In this document: positions 21,886 through 31,860 of the stretch, one piece after another
Layout: the number at the start of each line of letters is the position of its first letter
Position numbering within the stretch: position 1 is the stretch's first letter
Source of the DNA: Suillus spraguei
Lineage: Eukaryota > Basidiomycota > Agaricomycetes > Boletales > Suillaceae
Length of the DNA: 64,000 bases
Direction: 5' to 3'
Assembly: GCA_016800925.1 (NCBI GenBank)
Contig: JABCPU010000175.1
Coordinates: 62,001 to 126,000 of the forward strand
Program-made: the position numbers and the translations under genes
The notes under the pieces: model-generated
Seen by the model: the letters and a program-made list of their open reading frames with translations, nothing else
Told to the model about the DNA's origin: nothing
Database searches by the model: none

Positions 21886-22698
21886 TCACGGTTTCTTCAT
21901 CTTCGTCTTCTCCTTTGACTTCGGTTTGTCGGAGTGGAGTTTTCTTCTTTCTCTCGGACAGTTATGGATACGATGTCCTGTCTTTCTGCATCCAAAGCAT
22001 TGCCCTTTCTTCATGCATTCGGATCTCTCCATGTCGGAGATTCGATCTACGACCATTGCGTTGGAGTCACGGTTCGGAATATACCGTGCATTCCCGTAGT
22101 TCTTCTTCTTCTGTTGTGGAACATGACGTGTCCTCATGGCGTTAAGCCGATGATGGGCGTTGTCAATAGCAACGCATTGCAGCACAACATCTCTGAATAC
22201 TTCGGAGACATCTCCTGTATTGAAAAGCTTTGTAAGGATACCCCAGTTAAGGCCGTCTTGGAAGAACTGGATCTTCGTCGCGTTGTCGGTGATCTGAGCC
22301 TTGGCTGCAAGTGCCTCGAAATCAGCGACGTAGGTGTGGAGATCTCCGGTTCCTTGTTTGAGATCCCTAAGCCTTGTGAGCGCGGTTCCCTTGGTATCCA
22401 CCGGTTCGAATGCTTCTTTGAAGCTCTTCATAAAGTCCACCATCGTCCCATAACCAACTTTTTGTCCAGAAGTGTCGGTAGATTGGGCGTGTTCAAGGAA
22501 TTGTTCCTTCCATGACTTGGCATTCTTTTCGGTCATGAAGGACATTATGTAGATGATCTTCTGCTTGTCGGTAGTGTAAAGCTTTTCATTGATGTCAAAG
22601 TGCAGGTTGCACGACTGGATGAACTCGCGAGAGTTATCACGATCTCCATCAAAACCAATCGGTTGACCGATCTTGTATTCGAATTCTTTGGTCGACAT
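21886..22698 (-). CDS. gag: gypsy-2 Gag (tail frameshifted)
   Basis: A 270-aa ORF starts MSTKEFEYKIGQ at 22698. It has the capsid core (KSWKEQFLEHAQ, DLHTYVADFEALA) and one CCHC knuckle, CFGCRKTGHRIHNC. Compared with gypsy-1 and gypsy-3 one base is missing just after the knuckle (about 21950), so the Lys/Glu tail is read in another frame and the normal overlap with pol is lost. Otherwise intact. Confidence 0.88.
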   Translation of the reverse strand: MSTKEFEYKIGQPIGFDGDRDNSREFIQSCNLHFDINEKLYTTDKQKIIYIMSFMTEKNAKSWKEQFLEHAQSTDTSGQKVGYGTMVDFMKSFKEAFEPVDTKGTALTRLRDLKQGTGDLHTYVADFEALAAKAQITDNATKIQFFQDGLNWGILTKLFNTGDVSEVFRDVVLQCVAIDNAHHRLNAMRTRHVPQQKKKNYGNARYIPNRDSNAMVVDRISDMERSECMKKGQCFGCRKTGHRIHNCPRERRKLHSDKPKSKEKTKMKKP

Positions 22699-22884
22699 GG
22701 TTGATGATTCTTCTGGTGAGTTATACTTTCTCGGTGCCTACACGCGCTGTCTTGCTGTCCGTTAGGGCTTTCTTCTGTCAGAGGGCTTCTCTTGACAATC
22801 TGCTCAGCGTACGTGTATGCTAGTCTATTGATCTAGGTGATCAGGGTTCAGGGTCGAAGACTGGATAGTCGACGATCAAAAGCG

Positions 22885-22895
22885 ACTTTAATCTT
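22885..22895 (-). promoter_or_regulatory. Self-priming PBS of gypsy-2
   Basis: AAGATTAAAGT on the minus strand, one base inside the 5' LTR. It pairs exactly with the LTR 11-mer whose plus-strand form is at 23159-23169. Confidence 0.75.
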
Positions 22896-22896
22896 T

Positions 22897-23371
22897 TGTT
22901 ACGAACTGGGGTGGCGTCACCAGCGACAGTGAAAAGACACAGACGGTCTGCTGGGAAGTTCTTACAATGCCCAAAAGAGGACAAGGTGAAAGTACAAGGA
23001 ACGTGTTCCGAGTACGATCAAGGGTTCAGCCTCAAAGACAAGTCTAAGAGGTATCCGCGAGAATAGAGACTAAGGCTAAGGAGTGCTTAGACTTAGAGAC
23101 GATTCAAGACGACTTAGGTTGGAGACCTAAGCGAAGGAGATTCCAGGTAAAACCCAGTAAGATTAAAGTGAAGTATACAAGCGTAATACGTCGTGCTTAA
23201 ATAGACCAATATGTGCGCACGGACCAAGAGAGGCATGAGAATGTAAGTACATATCCCAAGAAGGAAGGTGACTATAGTACAGATGCGTTGAGCATATGAG
23301 TCAGAGTCATGTTACGTAATATACAAGGTAAATGAAGTAGAAAATGAATAGGGGCACGTACGATTGTAACA
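22897..23371 (-). repeat. gypsy-2 5' LTR
   Basis: A 475-bp LTR that differs from the 3' LTR only in ATGTGCGCAC versus ATGTGTGCAC (a CpG change). Confidence 0.95.
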
Positions 23372-23431
23372 CACGTGATATACAAGAATAGAAAGGAAAA
23401 TGAATAGGGCACGTATGACTGTAACATATTG

Positions 23432-23603
23432 CCATGTTGTTTTTCTAAAGATGATCAGACAAGATCACCTTCAATGTGGCTACATTGAACTGGCCAAGGC
23501 GTTACCATGGTTTTATGACAAGCTGGCAAGTCTTGATTTCGAGGAATCAGAGGACATGCTCAAAAAGGTCTTTTTAGCACCTGTGTCACTCTTTGTTGCT
23601 GAT
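23432..23603 (+). pseudogene. DUF6698 relic, middle fragment
   Basis: Reads IELAKALPWFYDKLASLDFEESEDMLKK, the helical segment before the conserved core of DUF6698, a family I know from Agaricomycetes. It is cut by gypsy-3 at 23604 and continues at 30877 (GADSACGDDMGALKELVASW). Its 5' continuation lies beyond the LTR at 15176. Confidence 0.7.
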
Positions 23604-24076
23604 TGTTACAGTTGTACGTGCCCCTATTCATTGTCCCTTTATTTTCTTACTTGTATATCACGTCACATGACTTGCTTCATATGCTCAACGCATCTGTACA
23701 ACACATGCCTTCCTTATTAGGATACGCAGTTATATTCTCACGGTTACCTGGTCTGTGCGCATATATCTACCTATTTAAGCACAGTGTACTTGTAGTAGAT
23801 TCCTTACTTTAATCTTACTGGGTTTTACCTGGAATCTCCTTCGCTTAGGTCTCCAACCTAAGTCATCTTGAATCATCTCTAAGTCTAAGCACTCCTTAGC
23901 CTTAGTCTCTATTCTCGCAGAACCTCTTAGACTTGTCTTTGAGGCTGAACCCTTGATCGTACTTGGAACGCGTTCCTCGTACTTTCACCTTGTCCTCTTC
24001 TGGACATTGTAAGAACTCCCAGCAGACCGGCTGGGTCTTTTCACTGTCGCTGGTGACGCCACCCCAGTTCGTAACA
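23604..24076 (+). repeat. gypsy-3 5' LTR
   Basis: A TATTTAA box at 23772-23778 lies 34 nt before ACTTTAATCTT (23806-23816). The self-priming PBS AAGATTAAAGT follows the LTR at 24078-24088. Confidence 0.93.
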
Positions 24077-24269
24077 AAAGATTAAAGTCTACCTGATCGT
24101 CGACTATTCAGTCTTCGACCCCGAACCCTGATTGCTTAGATAAGCAAGCGTACGTGTACGCAAAACCGATTGTCAAGAGAAGCCCTCTCACAGAAGACAA
24201 GCCCTAACGGACAGCAAGACAGCACATGTAGGCACCAAGAAAGTATAACTCACTAGACGAATTGCCAAG

Positions 24270-25103
24270 ATGATGACCAAAGAATTTGAATACAAGATCG
24301 GTCAGCCAAAAGGCTTTGATGGAGATCGCGACAACTCTCGCGAATTTATCCAATCATGCAATCTACATTTTGACATCAACGAAAAGCTTTACACCACCGA
24401 CAAACAGAAGATCATTTTCATAACATCCTTTATGACTGAAAAGAATGCCAAATCCTGGAAAGAGCAATTCCTCGACTATGCTCAATCAACCGACACTTCC
24501 GGACAAAAAGTTGGTTATGGGACAATGGTGGATTTTATGAAAAGCTTCAAGGAAGCCTTTGATCCAGTGGATACCAAAGGAACCGCGCTCATGAAACTCA
24601 GGGATCTCAAACAAGGAAGCGGAGATCTTCACACCTATATCGCTGACTTTGAGGCACTTGCAGCCAAGGCTCATATCACCGATAATGCAACGAAGATCCA
24701 ATTCTTCCAAGATGGCCTGAATTGGGGCATCCTTACAAAGCTTTTCGCACTAGGAGATGTCTCAGAAGTATTTCGAGACGTTGTGCTGCAATGTGTTTCC
24801 ATCGACAATTCCCATCATCGTCTCCAAGCCATGAGGACACGTCATGCTCCACAACAAAAGAAGAACTACGGAAATGCACGATACACTCCTAATCGTGATT
24901 CCAATTCGATGGTCGTAGATCGAATCTCCGATATGGAGAGATCCGAATGCATGAAGAAGGGACAATGCTTCAGATGCAAGAAGACAGGACATCACATTCA
25001 TAATTGTCCTGACAGAAAGAAGAAGACCCCGCTCCGACAAACTGAAGTCAAAGAAGAAGAAGACGATGAGGAAACTGTAAGGCGGATCGTCGCGGATTTT
25101 TGA
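24270..25103 (+). CDS. gag: gypsy-3 Gag
   Basis: An intact 277-aa Gag starts MMTKEFEYKIGQ. It has the same capsid core as the other copies and a knuckle CFRCKKTGHHIHNC (CX2CX4HX4C). It ends ETVRRIVADF at TGA 25101-25103 inside the TTTTTGA overlap. The pol frame is open for about 35 nt upstream of this stop, so a -1 shift of one base joins Gag to Pol. Confidence 0.9.
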   Translation: MMTKEFEYKIGQPKGFDGDRDNSREFIQSCNLHFDINEKLYTTDKQKIIFITSFMTEKNAKSWKEQFLDYAQSTDTSGQKVGYGTMVDFMKSFKEAFDPVDTKGTALMKLRDLKQGSGDLHTYIADFEALAAKAHITDNATKIQFFQDGLNWGILTKLFALGDVSEVFRDVVLQCVSIDNSHHRLQAMRTRHAPQQKKNYGNARYTPNRDSNSMVVDRISDMERSECMKKGQCFRCKKTGHHIHNCPDRKKKTPLRQTEVKEEEDDEETVRRIVADF

Positions 25104-28100
25104 CTTGGAGACACAAAGACTCGACGTATGTTTCTCCCAATGTATTACTAAGACTTGTACATGCTGTAGGTGAAAGAAAAGAACTTCGTGTCCCTATCAC
25201 CCTTCACTCGCGTACTCGCTTAAAATCCATCGACACCACCGCTGTTATTGATTCGGGCGCAGCCGGAACATTTATCTCCGAAGAGTTTGTGAAACTCCAT
25301 CAAATCACACAACGAAAACTCAAAACACCATTTCGAGTTACTACGGCAGATGGAACTCTTATCAAAGGAGGACCAATCACACACTACTGTCTCCTGGTGG
25401 TCAAAATTGATGAACAAACCATGTATGGAAAATTCAATATCACCAAACTAGGAAGAAGAGATCAAATCCTTCTGGGAATTCCATGGCTATGCGCAATGAA
25501 CCCAAGTATAGATTGGGCTGCTGAAACACTAGTCCTCCCTCGAACAACGAAATCGGATGAAATTGAAATTGATATGGATAGCGATCGGAAGAAGAATGGA
25601 CTACCCCCAACCTTTCACCGCCATCCTAAGAAATGGCAACATTCCCAACTTCCGAAATCCCTCGTCACCCCTCTTATTCTTCGAGATCCTGAACCAGAAG
25701 TACAAATGCCAAGTATTACAGACCCTGCCCCCCGTGTACAATTACCGCGAGCAGCATCACCTATTCCCTGCGTGAAAAAATGCAAGAATGAATACGAACC
25801 CGAGCATCGAGTCGGACAAGAACCTATTGAGCAACGGCCAATAGAAGAACAGAAGTATGGAAAAAGAAAAGCAGAAGAAGAGATCCCTGGACAGGATACA
25901 AATGTACTGAAACTATCCAAGTTTTATGTTCCCCCGAAAACTCTTCCCTCGGCTTCAATTGAGGAAATCCCCGATGAAGAAGAACCTGTGCCCTCGTTGA
26001 TCCCAACAGAGGATGATGACCAATTCGATACAATGCAAGATGTCTGGCACGCGCCAGAAGTACGTGAAGTTTCCTCTTATGAACTAGGAGATGGAGAATT
26101 TCTTGTGGAATATGATACTGATGGAGTTAGCATGAGAATCATAGAAGAAGTTTCTATGGACACGCCCCTCACACATGATGGAACTTCTCGATTCGAACAA
26201 CTCTCCAACTATTCTGCAATTCCCCTTCCCCCTCCAAAATACAGTAACAAAGCTCAGGAATTCGCCATGGATGAGAAGGAAAAGAAAAAGAAATCCTTCG
26301 AAGAATTGGTCCCGGACTATCTGCATGACTTTGCAGACGTCTTTGCTAAAGATGGACTAAACAAACTACCCCCCGAATGCCCTGGTATAGATCATCGGAT
26401 CGATACTAAACCCGGTTTTATCCCTTGCACATCTAAGGTTTACCCGCTGTCGGAAAAAGAACGCGCTGCCGTCAAAATGTTTATTGATGAAAATGTTGCG
26501 AAAGGTTTCATCTCAGAATCGAAGTCACCCCAAGTCAGTGGTTTCTTCTTTGTGGGAAAAAAGAGTGGAGAATTGCGTCCCTGTCAAGATTATCGCTACA
26601 TCAACGATTGGACAGTCAAGAACACCTATCCACTCCCACTCCCTATATCCCTTGTCGCACGTCTTCACAATGCACAGTTCTTTACGAAAATGGATATCCG
26701 GTCCGGCTACAATAATATTCGCATTCATCCCGATGATTGATGGAAAGCTGCTTTTACAACAATCATTCCTCAGCTTTTGCAACTTCTACCGCATGTTCAT
26801 TTCCCACTATTCTGATATCGCCCGACCTCTTATCGATTTAACAAAGAAAGATAAGACCTTTGATTGGTCAGCCGAATGCATGGACACCTTCGAAGAATTG
26901 AAACGACGCTTTACGTCCCAACCGGTACTCCAAAACCCTGATCCCTCCAGACAATTTGCTATTGCTACCGACGCCTCGCTCGTAGCAACTGGCGGAGTTC
27001 TCCTGCAGACTGATGAGAATGGTGTTTATCATCTGTGTGCATATCTCTCACAGTCTTTGAACCCCGCGGAACAAAATTACCAGATCTTTGATCGGGAACT
27101 CCTTGCTGTAATCTGGGCATTGAATGAATGGTGTCATTATCTTGAAGGAAACCCGCACCCCGTCCTAGTATTCACCGACCACAAGAATCTTCTGTACTTT
27201 AGAAGTGCACAGAAGCTTACCCGTCGCCAAGCACGTTGGCAATTAACTTTGTCTATTTACGACATCGAACTACATCACGTTGCAGGTACCAAATTGGCTG
27301 TACCTGATGCACTATCTCGCCGGCCTGATTACAACTCCGGCAAAGACGATAACGAGGACCAGACCCTCCTCCCTGACGCTCTATTCGTTCATCTTATTGA
27401 CACTGACCTAAAGGATGTTTTGTCATCCTCTGATCCCCTTGACGACCCTGTCTTTAAAACAGCGTCTGATGCCCTCGATGGCGTGTGCCTTCCCCCTATG
27501 AAATCGGCACTCTCTGACTGGAAGATCGAGGAGAACGTCCTCTATTTTAAAAATTGTGCCTACATTCCACCGGCACATCGTCCTGATATCTTGAAAAGGT
27601 ATCATGATCATGCTACTGCGGGACATCCTGGCCGATTCAAAACTGAAGAACTCGTTAAACGAGAAGCCTGGTGGCCCGCTATGGGCTCTTATATTTGGAA
27701 ATATGTGGAAGGTTGCGCCCTTTGTCAACAAATGAAAGTGGATACTCACCCAGTCCAGCCCCCGCTTACCCCGATTCCCTCGTCTGCGACTCGACCTTTT
27801 TCCCAGGTCTCTGTTGATCTGATCACTGACCTCCCTGTCTCTGGAGGCTTTGACAGTATTATGGTCGTGGTAGACCATGGCCTTACAAAGGGGGTAATTA
27901 TTATCCCTTGTCTAAAGACCATCACTTCCGAAGGGATTGCTAAGCTGTTCTTAAAACATGTTTTCCGACGATTTGGACTCCATGACAAAGTTATCTCGGA
28001 TCGAGGTCCGCAGTTCCTATCACGCTTCTCTAAGGAACTTGCCCGACTCCTCGATTACGTCATTGCTCCATCTACAGCCTATCACCCTCAGACCGATGGT

Positions 28101-28847
28101 CAAATGGAAAGGCTTAATCAAGAACTTGAAACATACCTACGCATCTATTGTCGCAACAATCCCGAAGATTGGGTAGAACATCTACCAATCGCCGAATTCG
28201 TCCACAACCACTGAAAACATGATGCAAGGAATGCATCACCCTTCTATCTCATGATGGGATATGAACCACGCGCCATCCCTCACCTTATCCCTGATTCATC
28301 AGTCCCCGCAGCAGAAGATCGAGTACGATCCCTGCAGAAGATAAGAGAAGAAGCAATCGCCTGCCATAATATTGCAATGCAAACAATGGCAGAACGATCC
28401 CGAGGAGATAAGTACATTCCATGGAAAATTGGAGATAAGGTTTGGCTATCTGCCGCTAATCTTAGACTCAAACTCCCATCAAGGAAACTTGCGCCAAAGC
28501 GATACGGACCTTTCCCGATCATCGATGTCTTATCTCCCATCACATTCACACTCAAACTCCCTTCACAGTGGAAAATTCATCCTACGTTCCACGCTTCCGT
28601 CTTATTGTCCTATAGCGAAACGGATGTACACAGTCCGAACTTCCCTGAACCACCACCTGACATCATAGAAGAAGAAGAAGAATATGAAATAAAAGCAATT
28701 CTTTCTCACAAGGGAACTGGTACTCGCCGACGCTATCTCGTTTCCTGGAAAGGATATTCATCGGGAGATAACGAATGGCTCCCAGAAAAGAACTTGAAGA
28801 ACTCCGCTCGAATCTTGAATGCTTATAAGAAGCAACATGCCCTCTGA
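25100..28847 (+). pseudogene. pol: gypsy-3 Pol lacking the RT active site
   Basis: Protease (DSGAAGTF) runs uninterrupted into the linker; this copy has CGA at 25313 where the other three have TGA. RT reads to GYNNIRIHPDD, meets TGA at 26738, then jumps at about 26760 from KAAFTT to FLSFCNFYRMF. The fingers-palm segment with YMDD is gone. RNase H, integrase (HX4H-CX2C, D, D, E), GPY/F and chromodomain follow. A second TGA at 28212 replaces CGA. It cannot encode a working reverse transcriptase. Confidence 0.9.
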
Positions 28848-28900
28848 TTATCCTTCAGTCAATCAACTGCACCAGCACTTGATCAACTACCACCATCAAA

Positions 28901-30365
28901 ATGTCTTTCCCCACTGCCTACATCACCCCCATCACCATTGCCAACAATGACTCCGACTCTGATGTTGAAAACTACGGAACCCTTGCCACAGAAATCGACA
29001 ATACCTCTTACATCGAAGCTGCCCTTCTATGTGAAGGACACGCCCTTGAAATTGAAACAATCCTCACAGAAAAAGGCGCCTTCCCGGCCCTCCTCGTCAA
29101 CATTATCCGTACCGCCGCTCTCATTGAAGCCACAGCCAACAAAACCACCGATCCTACTTTCTGTCAACGCTTCCTACATCTTCAAAAATGTATTCGTTCT
29201 TACGCTATGCTGTTGCTTCCCAGTTCTTTTAAAAGCGATGTTGAAGAAGCTATTCACATCGTGGCCGAACATCGAGCAGGTGTTGCTCGACCTCCCTCTC
29301 TGCAGGAAGATACGCCACTTCCTATTCCAGCACCCTCTTCTTGCGTGTGTATTCTAGTGTTGATGCCCTTGCTGGCTTATGCACTGCTGTCCAAGAGATC
29401 GGACAACTTACCAACACAGTCGTCGAAACTATCCAACAATCAGTCGTGGAAACTAGAGCAGCTAGAAACTTAGTTGAAGAAGCTATCACTGATTTACAAC
29501 GAACGCAAGCTGACCTTGCATCTCCTCGAACCCCATCTCCTATTGAACAACCGACTTCACCCCCCCCGTCACAGTCTCCCATGACCATCCCACATGGCTA
29601 TATGAACCTTGCACAGAAGAACAGTGTGAGGCCGCAAGACTATTAGGAATCCCTGTCGCTGAGCTGGTAGTGCTCGGTCCTCAACTTCGCGACCTTCACA
29701 TACATCCTCCCATGTCTATCCCATCGTCATTTGGTCCAATGGATCCTGTTATGCCGGTCTTAGTAACAGACCTTGGCACCACTTCTCCTTCTTCCTCTAA
29801 TGAACTTCTTGCGGTTGCCGAACGAGGGACTACTCCTGACCTCCCCACATCCGCGTACACGCTAACCAGCAAACAACAGGCACAGCTTCGATGTGACAAT
29901 ACCTTCGCTTTAAAACACATGACACGACAGAAAGGGAAGAAGTGTGCTAGGTCCGCTAGTCCTAAACCTGTTATCTCACCATCACCATTATGCATGTCCA
30001 CGTCTAACACCGATGAAAACATGAAATGTCGAGTCTGTGGCATCGTCGGGCATCAGCAAAAGAATTGCCCTGACTATCAATGCCAAATCTGTCTTCAACA
30101 CACTCCTACCCATCTGTCTAGTTACTGCCCTCAGCGTCGTGGAGAACCTCCGTTTATGCTTACATGGAAGGACGATGGATTTTATGACGCACTGCGTAGG
30201 TGGGAACAGTATCTTATTAACCGTCGACGACGAAAGGCAGGTCGACGGGCAAGGACTGTAGCAGAGGAGGAAGCGGCTTATATGCTAGGAGGAAGTGCTG
30301 CTGATGAAGATGTTGCTAACTATGACGACTACGATCCCGTCTATGATGACAACAGAGATGTTTGA
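28901..30365 (+). pseudogene. gypsy-3 ORF3, two frameshifts
   Basis: Starts MSFPTAYITPIT. Frame breaks near 29338 and 29570 separate three open blocks. The last (29670-30365) holds CRVCGIVGHQQKNC and the second Cys/His motif, and ends in an acidic Asp/Tyr tail at TGA 30363. The domain order matches the intact gypsy-2 ORF3. Confidence 0.82.
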
Positions 30366-30381
30366 AAGTCGGTGACTTTCA
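30363..30381 (+). promoter_or_regulatory. Hairpin over ORF3 stop (gypsy-3)
   Basis: TGAAAGTC-GGT-GACTTTCA. Compared with gypsy-1 the two outer base pairs differ on both arms (G-C and T-A become T-A and G-C), so pairing is kept. Confidence 0.7.
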
Positions 30382-30398
30382 ATGTAATAAGGGGGTAA

Positions 30399-30871
30399 TG
30401 TTACAGTTGTACGTGCCCCTATTCATTTTCCCTTTATTTTCTTACTTGTATATCACGTCACATGACTTGCTTCATATGCTCAACGCATCTGTACAACACA
30501 TGCCTTCCTTATTAGGATACGCAGTTATATTCTCACGGTTACCTGGTCTGTGCGCATATATCTACCTATTTAAGCACAGTGTACTTGTAGTAGATTCCTT
30601 ACTTTAATCTTACTGGGTTTTACCTGGAATCTCCTTCGCTTAGGTCTCCAACCTAAGTCATCTTGAATCATCTCTAAGTCTAAGCACTCCTTAGCCTTAG
30701 TCTCTATTCTCGCAGAACCTCTTAGACTTGTCTTTGAGGCTGAACCCTTGATCGTACTTGGAACGCGTTCCTCGTACTTTCACCTTGTCCTCTTCTGGAC
30801 ATTGTAAGAACTCCCAGCAGACCGGCTGTGTCTTTTCACTGTCGCTGGTGACGCCACCCCAGTTCGTAACA
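30399..30871 (+). repeat. gypsy-3 3' LTR
   Basis: A 473-bp LTR preceded by the polypurine tract AATAAGGGGGTAA. It is followed by the CTGAT duplication. Confidence 0.93.
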
Positions 30872-30876
30872 CTGAT

Positions 30877-31860
30877 TGTTAATGTAGCTCAAGTGAGGTG
30901 CAGACTCAGCTTGTGGTGATGACATGGGAGCTCTCAAAGAACTTGTAGCTTCATGGATCAACATTGAGTGTCGTCCGTCTTCACTCATCAGAACAGATGA
31001 CAAACACCATTGAGGTTTTGGGAATGATGCATGTAGTAAACTACTCTGCTCAGCGGAATGGCATTAGGATGACCAAGTGATAGTCCTCATCCCTCAGATG
31101 TTGCTGATACATATATTGTCTAGCATTAAGGCTGGTATTCATGACCGCACAACTGCTTTCATCATTTCTGAAAACTCATGGCCATCATTCATGTATGAAA
31201 ATTATGAAGCTGACACCAAGAATCTGAAGCACGGTCTCTTTAAGTCCAGGCTGTTGGTCATGGTGAGCAGCCTTATTTTTTCAACTGATTTATAGTTCAT
31301 TGCATTGTAGGGCTTTAAAGCCATCTTCACTTCACCATCCTCTGCCAATGAAGTGGATGGCAATGTCAATGGCACTGATATAATTGAGAACGACTGACAC
31401 ACCCAGAGGCGATCAGATCATGCTAAAGTAAAGACATGTGTTGCTTCCATCATGGGCATGAGGAAAGTAAATCCTCACATGATCATGTATGCCGCTTGCC
31501 AAGTAAGTATCAATTCTTTCCTCTTACCATGAAGTTGAAATTGAATTCTCCAGATCCAATTTGCGCTTTCAAACATCACTTCCTGGCACACTGTGGATGG
31601 AGACTTTAACTATCAAATTTTTTTAAAAAAACTTCATAGATTTCTTTGAGGATCCCCTAGGTCCAGCTGTGCTAGTGAGGGTGAACAAGCTTCTCAAATG
31701 GTGGACCAGGTTAGTTGTTGACCTCCTGAGTGACTCGCCTTGATTGCTAGCTCCCTGTGTAGAAAAGCTTTTGGAAGAAACCATCATCAGGACTTGACAC
31801 TGGATGTTATTATTAACATGTCTGTCAATAGTCTCTCTGCTCAGAGACAACAGATGGAGG
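30877..31860 (+). pseudogene. DUF6698 relic, main conserved part
   Basis: Interrupted plus-strand reading: GDDMGALKELVASWINIE; ISENSWPSFMYENYEADTKN; LKHGLFKSRLLV. Then an intron (GTGAGCAG...TTGTAG) and GFKAIFTSPSSANEVDG. Then KVKTCVASIMGMRKVNPHM, a second intron at 31504, and IQFALSNITSWHTVDGDFNYQIF. The FKAIFTSPSSA and FALS...W...DGDF blocks are typical of DUF6698. Stops and shifts (near 31014, 31070 and 31397) show it is dead. It is the gene into which gypsy-3, the LTR and probably the hAT inserted. Function of the family unknown. Confidence 0.75.

Larger units (their letters stand above)
15750..23371 (-). mobile_element. gypsy-2: youngest, nearly intact chromovirus
   Basis: It has two 475-bp LTRs (15750-16224 and 22897-23371) that differ at one position by eye. 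The 5-bp target duplication CACGT lies at 15745-15749 and 23372-23376. Gag, pol and ORF3 are read on the minus strand. I see three lesions: a one-base loss in the gag tail, a TGA after the protease, and a frameshift before the integrase core. It inserted into the solo LTR at 15176-23426. Confidence 0.96.
15176..23426 (-). mobile_element. Solo LTR of a variant family, interrupted by gypsy-2
   Basis: An LTR begins TGTTATGAACTGGGG at 15176 and runs to 15749. It resumes after gypsy-2 at 23377 and ends GACTGTAACA at 23426, about 625 bp in all. It is flanked by TATTG at 15171-15175 and 23427-23431. The first half matches the family LTR. The second half is longer and diverged, and carries a near-palindrome (TTTAGCGTACACGTATGC) resembling one in the gypsy leaders. 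No internal region remains, so LTR-LTR recombination is likely. Confidence 0.85.
23604..30871 (+). mobile_element. gypsy-3: complete ends, RT core deleted
   Basis: Its 473-bp LTRs (23604-24076 and 30399-30871) differ at two positions by eye. The target duplication CTGAT lies at 23599-23603 and 30872-30876. Gag is intact. Pol lost about 365 bp including the YMDD box and has two TGA stops. ORF3 has two frameshifts. It is inserted in the DUF6698 relic. Confidence 0.95.
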
